This document shows, in pieces, positions 1-10,237 of a DNA stretch of 64,000 nucleotides (position 1 is the stretch's first letter; each line of letters starts with the position of its first letter). Under the pieces are notes generated by a model. The model did not search any database. It worked only from the letters and a program-made list of their open reading frames with translations, and was not told the origin of the DNA. Source of the stretch: Prototheca cutis (lineage: Eukaryota > Chlorophyta > Trebouxiophyceae > Chlorellales > Chlorellaceae). The DNA is taken from NCBI GenBank assembly GCA_002897115.2, contig BCIH01000014.1, forward strand, positions 183,707 through 247,706, in the 5' to 3' direction. A program made the position numbers and the translations under genes.

Positions 1-82
1 GGGGGGGGGGGGGGGGNNNNNNNNNNNNNNNNNNNNNNNNNNNNNNNNNNNNNNNNNNNNNNNNNNNNNNNNNNNNNNNNNN
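1..82. other. Assembly gap edge (G run plus N)
   Basis: Sixteen G are followed by 66 N. This is an unresolved gap. The G run resembles the long G tracts found in several introns of this window, so a homopolymer probably broke the assembly here. The first gene is cut by it. Confidence 0.95.
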
Positions 83-185
83 CCTCGGCGCTGGGACACC
101 GCAGGCAATTATTCCCAGTTTGAGCACTATGACGTCATTCTCACTCCAGATTTGCATGCCATCCACCCAGATCCACCAATTCTAC

Positions 186-1268
186 CTTCTGTCACGCTCC
201 CAGAGCCATCGATGAGAAAAACAATGCACGCGTCCTCCGTCTCCAAGGGAACCAGCCGCCGGACTGCAGAGAGTGGGCACGATAACGGCCTCAGCACAGG
301 CATGCAAACGTAAAAGGCACTGCGCTCGTGATGCGCCCCACCTCCAATACCCATGGCCAGGCACACCGTGATCCCTCCCCGATCACGGATCCTCCCCTCC
401 GCTCACTTGACACATTGATTTCAAAATGCGAGGGGCGCTGCCAGGGAGCATGCTCACGCTCGGACAGTGTTCTTGCCGCGTAGAGTGCCTTCCAGCTGCC
501 AGCCACCTTGGCTGCCTCATGCTGGATGTCCGTCAGCGCGCCCCAGCGCCGACCAAACTCCAGCCGCCAAAAGGATTCGGCGCCCTGGCATCGGAGGGGG
601 GTGGGGGAGTGGGGCGCTAGTTGGTGGCCAGTTGCGCCACAAGGTTCATGATCAGTTCATGATCATATCCAAGAATGGTGCTCATATGTGCGAAGAACAA
701 TCCCGCTGGTGAGGGCCGCTTTATCGGGGTCAAATTACTGGGGATGGAGGGGGAGGCAAGCCACTCTCACCAACAGTCCCCTCCCCCAAGTCGGTGTTCC
801 CAGCCCTCCCTAGCCAGTGACCCTCCAGATTGGGAGGTCGGTCCAGCCATCAAAGGCGCCCGCGCACGCGGAAGCGCGGCGAGCAGATGGCAGACACCAA
901 TACCCAAGTGGGCCATGTGACCAAGCTTCCAAAAGCCGAGCAGATCCACAGCGCACGCGCCTCCCACGTACGTCGCTCAGGGCCCTCAGGCGGGAGCAGC
1001 AGAGGGCCACGGTGCAGAGATCCCGGGGTGTGGCATTCGTCAGCACCGTTCTGTCCAGGACTTCGTCTGGGAGGTCTAGGAGAGGGCAGTTTTTGACGAT
1101 CCGACGCTTCTTTGTGCTGTCGACGAGCTGGGTAGGCGTTTCCGGAGCAAGGACGTCCTCGACAGGGAGAGGCCGCTTTGACGCCCCGGTGCGTCCACGA
1201 GAACGGGCTTCCATGCCCTGCAACGCGACCTTGACTGAATTAATGAGCGCCGAAAACACGCCAATCAT
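186..1268 (-). CDS. F-box / von Willebrand factor A domain protein, 3' part lost in gap
   Basis: Likely an SCF ubiquitin-ligase receptor or adaptor; substrate unknown. Three phase-compatible exons are visible: 972-1268, 407-584 and 186-263. Exon 1 ends in an F-box (LPDEVLDRTVLTNATPRDL then CCSRLRALSD) after a basic, disordered start. Exon 2 carries the post-F-box stretch typical of such proteins (FWRLEFGRRWG and WKALYA). Exon 3 gives DACIVFLIDGSGSV, the first strand and DxSxS metal-site motif of a vWA domain. A donor follows at 185 and the rest lies in the gap. The start was taken at the first Met in frame before a plausible N-terminus; a Met 18 codons on is also possible. Domain names follow from motifs; the function is inferred. 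Confidence 0.68.
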
Positions 1269-2091
1269 TACGTGCAAGCTTTGTGCTGACCTCGAGTCTC
1301 GGCAGGACCCATATGGTCGAAGGAAGTGATCCAAATGCCCGGGACCCGCAATTTCGTCCCCACGTGGGGGGGGGGCCTCTCCATTCCGATTGATTTTGGG
1401 GTACACCAACCCCCCAGCAAGACAATCCAACACCGAAATGACTCACGTCCGACATTCCATTCCATGTCTGTTTGGCAATGCATCTCGAATAGCTTGTTCG
1501 TTCATCATCGCCTCCAGCCCGAGACTTGCGGGCATGTGTCGCCATGGAGTGGGCGTACCGGCCGCTGGGTATCTGCCTGGACTCAGAGGTCGTACAAGGA
1601 CAAAGCAAAGCACGTAACAAGTCAATTTGCAGAACTCCAAATTGGAGGTTCCATCCATGCGCCCATCAGCTAGTCAGCAGAAACGCGGTGCAAGGTGGCC
1701 ACACAAGGCAAGTGGGTCAGCAGTCATGCATGCCAGACACAGCATGTGAGGTGTTTGTTTGCCCGCTTGGACATGCAGCAGTGGAATAGGCCATGCCGAT
1801 TCCGGCCTGCATTCAGGCTAAAGAATGCTTCATGCGGCGAGATGTGGGCTCCGGCAGCGTGCAGTTGTTTGTGATGGGCTCCAACGGCGCAGGGTTGCGC
1901 ACAACAACTGCAAGGCACAAAGCGCACGTTCATTCCCGGACTGCCCCGTTCATGCAGAGCCGAGATGCGCGTGGAAGCACCTGGGATGGCGGACGGGGGG
2001 GTTCCCTCAGCCGACCAGCCGCCGCAGATTTCTGCTCATGCGGCAGTCGCCACCCCTGGGCTTCCGCCCACCCGAAGGTCCAGTCACTCGA
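1269..2091. other. Intergenic, no gene seen
   Basis: About 820 bases between two minus-strand genes. It must hold the F-box gene promoter and the 3' UTR of the membrane-protein gene. I see no conserved ORF, RNA gene or clear repeat. Confidence 0.5.
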
Positions 2092-4030
2092 TCAATTGCC
2101 GCGGGAGAAGAGTCCACGGCCCTTTTTGCGGCCGGTGCCCGAGGTAGAATCGGGTGTGGAGTAGGACTCGTTCCGCATGAGCTCGTCCCCTGCATCCACG
2201 CCTGATGGCGGCTCGGCCTGCGGCACGGGGCTAGCCGTCGAGTACATGGCACTGTATGTCGTCGGCATCGGCGTCGCGGGCGCAGCGCCCGAGCCGCCCG
2301 CGCCACCCGCTGGAGAGGCCGTGGCTGAGCGGGAGGAGAACAGGCCCCGGCCCCGGCGGCTGCCGCCTGAGGCCAGCGCGTCGGGCCCGTGGCTGAGCTG
2401 GCGCCCGAAACTGCTGCCGGTGGCCGGCGTCGCCATCGTGGCGGCCGCCTGCGACGATGGCGCTGTCGACGGCGTGCGTGCCGCAGCGCCCATGCCATAG
2501 GGCGTTGGCGTCGAGGCCGCCGCGCCCGCCGGTGGCGGGGGCACCTGCCCGCTAGCTTCCACCTGCCGCGCCGCACGTGCACGATCCAGTGCGTCCCGAG
2601 TGACGCTGGTCTTGGATCCGGCACCTCCGCCACCCTGGCGCTGGCTGTTCACTGCGGGCATTGTTCATCAAGGAACGGGGGTGATGAGTTTGGCTCAAAG
2701 GAGGTGGTTGCTCTCAAAGCTCAGCTCATTTTCTTTCGAGCCCCCGACGGCCCTCTCCAACATGTAAATTCGACCGACTCACCAAACTCGCGCTCCAGCC
2801 GCCACCGGTGAGTCACCATCTCTGCCTTGGTCAGCTCCTTCTTGTGGTTCTTGCGACGCTTGTAGTACATGAACCCTGCCGGGTGGCGCCGGTTGGGTGG
2901 GTGGACGTTCCAATGGACATGATACATAGTAGTGCCACGCCCGTTCACCAGCCTGCTACCCTGGAGACATCTGCAACAAAAGCCAAGAGCCCCCCCCCCA
3001 CCCCATCACCCCCGAGGTAACAGAAAAGCCCTACCAAGAGCGAGGATGATGATCAGACCGACGGCGCCTCCAATGGCGCCGCCGATGGCCGCCTTGGCTG
3101 AGCTGCTCAGACCGCCGCTGTCATCGTCGTTGTCTGGGCTCGGGGAGGGGCTGACCCCGGAATCCGGGCTGGGTGAGGGGGAGGGGCTGCCAGAGTCAGG
3201 AGGTGGGGAGGTCGCAGGTGTGCCGGGAGGGGGTGGCGATGCATTTCGCAGGTAGCAGATGCAGCACAGGTTGTCGTTGTCTGCAAGATTTTTGGGGGGA
3301 ACGGGGGAGGTGTTTGAGATTGAAGTGCTCGGAGAGGGTGGGAATCAAAGGGGGAGACCGGTTTGCATGTGTGGAATAGCAATGGCCCTGACAAACAGCA
3401 TTGCTCTGTTGCACGTCTCCGACAACCCCACCTGGTTTCCAACAATCAGTTCAAGGCCCACAAATTCAGTTATGGTGCATGTGGTGAGCCTGTGGAAGAC
3501 CCTGTAGTTCCTCCCGCCCCAACAAGCCACACGGGCATGGATCGCCATATGCCTTGCACCCAAAGCACGCTGGACATGCCTGCAACTCAAGCGTCTATCA
3601 ACCCCCCCACCCTCAACTTCCCACTGTCACATACTCACACTCATATGTCGTTGGGTCCACCGTGTTGGAGGTACCCGCGACCTTGGCATCGCATGTCGAG
3701 ATGCAATCCGACGTGGAAGACACCACGAAGTGGGTGCTCCTGCGGCACACCCCAGGGGGAGGGGGTGCGGCAGCATCGTCGGAAGGCGGCGGGCTCGAGT
3801 CCTGCAGGGTCAATGTGGGACGAGGGGCGCCGGCTATCGGCAGCTTCAGTCGGAGAACAATCCCTTACGTGGCGTACATGCACAGAATGGCGTGCGGCGC
3901 GGTCCGAGCACCGCGCGGATTCCCTTACCTGGAGCAGGGACCGCCGGGAGACGATCCTGGGTGCTGCGTGGGTCCCAACCATGCATGCCATGACCAGGAC
4001 CGCCAAACAAACTTTTCGACGGGCACCCAT
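2092..4030 (-). CDS. Single-pass membrane protein with signal peptide, function unknown
   Basis: Five exons in phase: 3929-4030, 3639-3801, 3035-3280, 2783-2875, 2092-2651 (387 residues). A signal peptide (basic MGARRK start, hydrophobic core, cut near THAAP) leads a lumenal or extracellular region with six or more Cys and long Pro/Ser stretches. One membrane helix follows, rich in Gly and Ala and ending in IILALG, then a basic YYKRRK stop-transfer signal. The roughly 200-residue cytoplasmic tail is Ala/Pro/Ser-rich and carries two copies of a basic RGRGLFS motif, the second at the very C-terminus. This is the architecture of a surface receptor or cell-wall sensor, but I recognise no family and assign no role. 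Exon 1 starts at the Met just before the signal sequence. Confidence 0.72.
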
Positions 4031-4577
4031 GGTGTTCAATATATCTGCAACGAAAATGGATACAGCGATAATGGCTGGTGGAAGGCCTCGTGGGGTGGCA
4101 CGGCGCAGCTTCGCAGGTAGAGATCCCAAATCCCAAACGCTCCAGGAACTTGGGACGCACCAGTTTCCACAGTACGTCTGCTCCGAACTGTATATGATCG
4201 ACTGTATTGCAACAATCACAGTCAGACAGGCTGCTGATCGACTGCTCGGGCGCCACCCGGCATAGACGCGTTTCTTCCACGGGACCTGTGTGACGAGCCT
4301 GCGCCGCCGAAAAGCAGCAGCCTGCTCTGAAGGATCGACAAGATTGCTCCTCAATGATGATGATCACAGTTATTTGGGTAAGCTCATCCCTTTCAGGCTG
4401 GGCAATCTTTGCCGGCTTAATCAGGAAGCTAAACTGAGCAGGAGTCGATGCGCCCCTCCCGCCGGAAATTTCGAGTTCCGTTATCGAAATGGCCAAGTGG
4501 CAGTCTGACACAGTCCCATGTCCATGCGGCGAGGCCAATGCATGCACAACCACGATGCAACTACAGCAGGTTCACCA
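4031..4577. other. Intergenic, no gene seen
   Basis: 547 bases between two minus-strand genes; promoter of the membrane-protein gene plus the 3' UTR of the methyltransferase gene. No RNA gene or repeat recognised. Confidence 0.5.
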
Positions 4578-5797
4578 TCAGCTCTGAGCATTCTGTGCAC
4601 AGCGCAGCCTCAGGATGGCCATGCCCGCTGGACACGACAGTCCATCGGGGAGCGGGAGCGCCTCCCACGAGGGCTGCAGCTCCGAGGGCCCCGTGCCGCC
4701 GCCACCTGTCAACATTTCACTGCTGAGCAGCCACACCTCTCCACCATCGACTCGGGCGAGATCTTTGCAGGCAGACAGCATGGTTCCCAGCGTCTCCTCA
4801 GTCCCCACCGCCGCCGCCACAAAGACGGTATCCATGCCCTCGGCAAACACCCGTCGCACACTGGACAGCTGTCCCGCCAGCTCAGCGCCGGGGCACAGGG
4901 TGTGCAGGAGCAGGCGCTCGTACATCACGCGATCACCGTTGTTTGTCGCATTGCACCGCAACAAGTCTAGCGCATCGGCGTCCGTCGCCGCCGCCACGGC
5001 ATGCCTGCGACATGTGTGGCTTGTGCGTTGCATGACACACAGAAATCATGGCGCTAAGTTTGGAGTTCGGTGAGCATGCGACTCTGCTGTTTTCCCCCTA
5101 TTTTTGAGGGCACAGAACGACTGCTGTACTTGCTTTCCCCAGGTGGTGTCCCGGGCCATTATAGGACCCTTCAACTCCCTCATCCCCCCTTCTGGATTGC
5201 GCTCAAGGTCCTCACCTGGCCCACTTGAGTGCCAAGGCGGCAGCGAGCCCGCCGCCTGCAGGGCTCCACTCCAGCACCCGCTTCCAGGCCAACCCACCGG
5301 CCCGGCCGATCCAGTCGACCAGCCTTGCCAGCGCCACCGGCAATTGCTCTGTTTGGAGGGTCGACTTTTGACCTGGGACCTGCCAGGTCAGACGGCCAAA
5401 GGCAACCGTCTCCATGCTTTGCAGTTCACCAGCTGGCATCCCAAAGTCGCCTGCCGGGGTCGTTGCAGGGTTGGGGCACGGAGGTACCGGGTCGTGAGTG
5501 CATGTATCACCCGTCAATGCCTCTCCACCTTCCCGCTCTGCAGCCTGCTCCTCGGCACTCAGGAGTCGAAACTCTCCCTGGATGAACAGCCTGTCCATGC
5601 AGAGCTCCAGTTTCTGGTTGGTCACCTTTCTTGCCTGCAGGCTCAATGTGACGCACTCAAAGCCCGCAGCCTCAAACAGGGTACGCAAGTTTTCCTGCAT
5701 GACAGGTGGTGTGTGGGGGCTTGGAAGTCGTGGTGCCTTGGTGGACAACGGAATGGAAGCCTACGGTCGTCGACCTCACAACCCTTACCCAGGAAAC

Positions 5798-5883
<86 letters not shown>

Positions 5884-6658
5884 TCATGGGAACAATGACC
5901 CACGCACCTCTGTAAAATAATACGCCCGGGTCCCGTCCCATCGGACATAAAATCCGTCAGACAGCTGCTGTGCGCGGCCTTCCTTCGCCAGCCGGGTTTG
6001 CGCCAAGTCCCCCCTGGCGTAGTCTCGGACCAGAACCCGCCCACCGGGCTGCAGACTGGGCTTGAGGTTTCCCACCGCCTGCATTGAAATGGGCGGTGGG
6101 GTTTGTGACAATTGCGTTGGAAGGGGGCAGGTGCATGTGGCGCTGCTGGTAGGGTATTTCCTCCCCCAGTTCCAAACAAGGCATGACGACAAGATCCGCC
6201 AGTCGACGGTCAGACAGCAGCACCGGGAAATGCCAACCAGTCGCACCCACCAACACACACACACACACAACGCACTTGGGCCATGGCGTCTGGGGAGATG
6301 GCCGACAGGACAAAGAAGAGCGTGGCCACCTCGATGCTTCCTCCGGGTACAAAAGGCACCAGGGTCTCGCGCGTTACGTCGGCCACACTTGCCTGGATGC
6401 GGCCGCCATAGGCCGCATGGCGGCGCACGACATCGATGGCGGTGGGTGCAAAGTCCACACCAAAGAGCTGAGCCCCAGGGTTGAGCTCTGCCAGCGGGAA
6501 CAGGGTGTTGCCCACGCCGCAGCCGACTTCCAGGATGCTGCCGGCACTGAGCAGGCACGGGAATTCCCGGTCCAGGTAGTGTCGGTCCTTGAAAAAGCGG
6601 TCGGCATTGCGACGGTAAAACAAGTCCCAGTAGTGGGCTGCCCGTTCCTCCAACACGG
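4578..6658 (-). CDS. tRNA N3-methylcytidine methyltransferase (METTL2/6/8 type) fused to a second methyltransferase domain; first exon unresolved
   Basis: Exons seen: 6276-6658, 5908-6078, 5216-5694, 4578-5004. The first domain has the METTL6-family block AAHYWDLFYRRNADRFFKDR, then SAM motif I (LEVGCGVGNTLFPL), FGVDFAP, and later RDYARGD and the DGTRAYYFTE strand. Known members make m3C32 in tRNA-Ser, -Thr or -Arg. The last exon (ATDADALDLLRCN, then VFVAAAV) looks like the second half of a METTL21-like (Methyltransf_16) fold, so the protein is a two-enzyme fusion of a type I recall from plants. A 60-base in-frame intron inside 5216-5694 is possible. The exon supplying the residues before AAHYWD was not found; the start lies somewhere in 6660-7130. 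Confidence 0.78.
5799..5879. repeat. (CA)n microsatellite in a methyltransferase intron
   Basis: About 40 perfect CA units. On the gene strand this is a GT repeat 29 bases after the donor at 5907. It creates spurious poly(His-Thr) and poly(Cys-Val) reading frames. Confidence 0.95.
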
Positions 6659-7110
6659 CTGCCAGGATTGTGTGTGTGGGTTTTTTGGGGGTTGAGCGTG
6701 AGCAGCAGGTTGGGACACTTGGAAGCCAGGTTCATCAGCTGGTACATGCCATGCACATCCAAGAGCTGGCTCCAACCCCAGCCACCCTGCAATCAATCAA
6801 TCATTCGCCAATCCCGCGCTGCCAACAAGCTTCGCCACACGTACCAGCCGTGCTGGGGGGCACTTGGGGGCATCGAGCCAAGTCCATTTCGTATTATCAC
6901 GGCACCATGCGCAAAGTATCTTTAGGTGTTCATTTTTGGGCTTTGAGCGCGACGACACCGTCTGCATGCATGCTTGCGTTGGGAATCCTGTCGGGTCCAA
7001 ACAGTCTGGTCCGATTGCGAGGGCGCCGCCGGGCAGGCTCCCGGAACAGCGACGGAACAAGGCAGGCCACCCGCGGGTGATCATGAGCAACAGCAGTCCA
7101 TCGCATTTCC

Positions 7111-7116
7111 TATATA
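7111..7116 (+). promoter_or_regulatory. TATA-like box before the WDR53-like gene
   Basis: TATATA lies 33 bases before the ATG at 7149, inside a spacer shared with the divergent methyltransferase gene. Position and match are suggestive only. Confidence 0.3.
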
Positions 7117-7148
7117 CTGAATGCATTCAATAAGCTTGTCAGAAGACA

Positions 7149-8723
7149 ATGGAGTTTCAGAGACGCATCAGCTGTCACAGCGACGCCGTGCTCTGCACGG
7201 TGCCCTGTCTGTCCGGCTCACTCCTGGCCTCTGGAGGAGAGGTGCGTGCGTGCGTGCGTGTGTGGGGGAGGCTGGCAACGCGCATGGCCGGGAGGAACGA
7301 CCTCTGCACCACACTCTGCACACACAACCCTCATCAACAACTCACTGCCCAGGATGGTCGGGTGTGTTTCACGGACGTGACGAGCCTGGAGACCAGGGGC
7401 AGCCTGTCTTTGGGACAGGATGTCCCCACACTGGCCCTCAGCCCCTCCAGGGACCACGAGCTCTTTGCTGCGGCGGGTTCCACCATTTACAGACTTGATC
7501 TCCGCAAGGTGCATCCATCCATCCATTTAGGGGGTCATGGGTTGCACTGGTAATTGACTTAGCGAAGAGGACGACAGCAACGCCACCTGGCCAAGTTGAA
7601 GCTGTCATTCGTCAGCATATCTTAAAAGAGTGGGTGCCAATGCAGCCACAGGAGAAAACCCTGGGAATCTCTCTCTCTCTCTCTCTCTCTCTGCGCGTGT
7701 GCACATTGCCAAACCAGATCTTTCCCTCTCCATGAACTTGCTTTTCAGCAACCCTAACCCACTCACAGTCACTCAACGAGGCAGCTATCACTGGCCGGGC
7801 ATCACCCGGCACGGAGGAGATAAACGTGCTGGCGACCGACCCAGCTGGAAACTGGCTGGCAGCTGGCGATGACAGCGGTGAGGCCCTGCTCTTAGACCTC
7901 GGATCCTGGCCGGTCGAGGCCGCCGACTCCAAGCACAACCACCAAGGTCCCCCGTTCCGGACACTGCGGCGAGGCCACTCCAACCTGATAACGACGCTGG
8001 CATGGCGGCCTGGTGGCGCGGCCGAGCTCGTCACGGGGGGAGCAGATTGCTTGGCCGTGCACTGGGACGTCGCCAGGCTGCGCCAGCTGTCCACTGTGCC
8101 CACGAAGCTCCCGGGCATGGACGGCCCAGGTGCGCAGGGAGAGTTGCTGCGGGGAAGGGGTATGGGTGCCTTGGTGAATGAACGGATTTTTTCGCTTCGA
8201 CCAACAACAAGGCTGGATTGGGAACCAGGGCACTGACAACCAATTGCCACCATTCCATCAAAACCCACACCCGACAGGTCCCCAGCAAGTCAACCCACCT
8301 TTCGTCAGCGCAATGGCATTTGTCCCCAGGGACCGAAACACATTGGCCGTCGGCCGAGGAGACGGCCAGGTCTCGCTGCATGTCCTGGGTCGCAGGGTGC
8401 CGACCGCCACGAGTCGGAGGCAAAGATCCGGCGCCCATGCCGGCGCCGCAGCTGCCGTCATCCTCCCCGCCCAGATCCTTCCCAACACTCACAGCGGCGC
8501 CGTCACTTCTCTCGTGTACCTCGCCGAGGCCTCAGTGACGTCGCCGACAACACCCGTCCTCGTCAGCGGCGGCATCGACGGCGCCATGCTGCTGCATTCC
8601 GGGCCGCAGCTGCTGGAACGAGTGCAGCACGGTCCCAAGATCAACCACTTGCAGCTCCTGCCGGGGTCGACGCTCGCGGTGGCCGATGTGAGCTCACACA
8701 TCAGCCTCTATGCTGCCCGGTGA
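7149..8723 (+). CDS. WD40-repeat protein, WDR53-like
   Basis: Exons 7149-7241, 7353-7508, 7769-8129 and 8278-8723, all in phase (351 residues). WD40 blades can be read along the length, e.g. HSDAVLCTV, GTEEINVLATDP, AAGDDSGEALLLDL, RRGHSNLITTLAWRP, VNPPFVSAMAF and HSGAVTSLVYL. The end (KINHLQLLPGSTLAVADV then ISLY) matches the unusual C-terminus of WDR53. WDR53 proteins have been reported as DDB1-CUL4 associated factors, so a substrate-receptor role is possible. The protein is Ala-rich between blades. The gene ends 158 bases from the stop of the convergent minus-strand gene. Confidence 0.8.
7669..7692. repeat. (CT)n microsatellite in WDR53-like intron 2
   Basis: Twelve CT units within the intron 7509-7768. 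Confidence 0.9.
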
Positions 8724-8880
8724 TCAGCTGGTGGAGCTGCCGGTGGGAGGCCGGACGGCTGCCAGGTACAAGGAAGCTGGCCGGGCATCGGAGCAGCTGC
8801 CCATGCGCAGAGGAGAGCCCCATCCCCTTGGTCATGGGCCCCCCCGCCAACAGGACTTGCCGATGCACACCATGCCGCCG

Positions 8881-9377
8881 TCACCAAAGATGTGACTTGT
8901 CCCAGGGCTGGGCGCCGCGGGAATCGTGGATCAGGGGCGGCGTCCATCGCTGGATGTGCATGGCTTGTGCCACCTCCATCACCGCCTCACTCTCGGAAAA
9001 GAGGTCCAGGACCCGGGGAGTCAGCTTGCCCTGCTGCAACACTCTCTGCATCGTTTGTTCAAAGCCATGGTCTCGGCATGCTATAGCGATGAAATGCTGG
9101 TAATCAGTGCAATCGAATCCGCAAAGAACCCAGAACAAGGTCGGTCTTCCCCACGTGAGTTCCTAACAGTTCCGCCCTAACCATCGACACAGCACGAGCA
9201 CGGGCAAATGCCAATTCGCTTCGCCCGCCGGCAGTGCACCTGGAACAGGCTTAGTACAAGATGGTCTGGTACATCGGAAAGGGACTTGATGCAGGTGATG
9301 TTGCGGGCCAGGTAATCGAGGGCCACGTCCGAAAGCCGGGGAACTCCCGTCTCCAAGCGCCTGGGAGGCTGCACCAT
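8881..9377 (-). CDS. Short RNI/LRR-type protein fragment, about 100 residues
   Basis: Two exons, 9240-9377 and 8881-9045, joined in phase 0. The product reads VALDYLARNITCIKSLSDV, PDHLVLSLFQ, QGKLTPRVLDLF and then SESEAVMEVAQ. This resembles the capping region before the leucine-rich repeats of plant RNI-like and RAD7-like proteins (pattern PxxLxxxLFxxIL..GKLT..VL.LF). Those proteins continue for several hundred residues of LRR, but here a stop comes straight after the cap. It may be a genuine small protein, a truncated copy, or a longer gene whose next exon I missed; a donor-like G|GTGACG overlaps the stop. Function unknown. Confidence 0.55.
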
Positions 9378-9707
9378 GGCAGCACAGCGTTCAGATTACT
9401 ATTTTAAACAAAAAAAGACTGTGCTTGGGAGGAAAAGCAATCAAGCGCATCTGACGCGTCTCATCGGCAGGGCGGTGCAAGTCGCTGAGTTATTTTGTCC
9501 GACCCTTCCACTGCCGGGCTTGCCCGGGGGACGCCCGTCTTCGGGCCATGTGACGTGATCACCAGCGTTAGAGGCCATCGCCTATCGATATCAGCAAGAG
9601 AACAGCAGGCCTGACGAGCGAAATCTCCATATTCTTCTCTTGTTGCCGCATTACCCCCTCTTCTCCAGCTGGTCGCTTAAAGGAGCTCGCTTGCAGGGTT
9701 TGTCGCC
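9378..9707. promoter_or_regulatory. Divergent promoter region: RNI-like gene / HIG1 gene
   Basis: 330 bases separate two start codons pointing apart. No TATA box stands out. Confidence 0.5.
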
Positions 9708-10237
9708 ATGGCGTCGGCTGGGTGGCAAGAGTACGAGAGCAGCCCTGCGAAGAGGAAGAACCCGTTGGTTATGGTTGGTACGCTTGGTGAATTGAGAGGC
9801 ATTGGGTAGGCTTTGACGTAGCATCCTGGGGCCTCATGGATGGCAGCTGGCACCGGCAATGGGCAGCCGCCCGGTGCCTGGTACAAGGCCGCCCACGTCC
9901 CTGCCTCCTCCAGGGTGCCTTGTGACCGCGGGCGTCCTCTTCGCCGGGCTTGTTGCGTTCAAGAAAGGGCACCATGATCTGTCCCAGAAGATGATGCGCG
10001 CGCGTGTGATCGCACAGGGGGCCACCGTGGCTCTCATGCTTGGGTCCACAGGTGGGTGAGGGGCGCCTGCACCATGTTGCCTGGCAAGAAACCAGCACGG
10101 CTGGGCGGAGTCTGTGCCCCCCATGCAGTTACTGACACTGGAGTTATTTCTACAACGCAGGGTACTATGCGATGCAAGCACCGTCGGAGGCTTCCGGGAA
10201 GGCTGGTGCCGCTGCAGAGGCAAAACCCACCGCTTGA
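9708..10237 (+). CDS. HIG1-domain mitochondrial inner-membrane protein (Rcf1/HIGD type)
   Basis: Exons 9708-9777, 9914-10051 and 10161-10237 (94 residues). After a short polar start comes the HIG_1 core: RKNPLVMVGCLVTAG, a first membrane helix, the loop FKKGHHDLSQKMMRARV, and a second helix GATVALMLGST leading to YYAM. The paired helices with a QxxMRxRVxAQ-like loop define the family, whose members associate with cytochrome c oxidase and respiratory supercomplexes. Length is normal for the family. A TGTAA poly(A) signal lies at 10449-10453. Confidence 0.9.

Noticed and set aside
5643..5940. Poly(His-Thr) and poly(Cys-Val) proteins
   Set aside because: These are translations of the CA microsatellite inside an intron.
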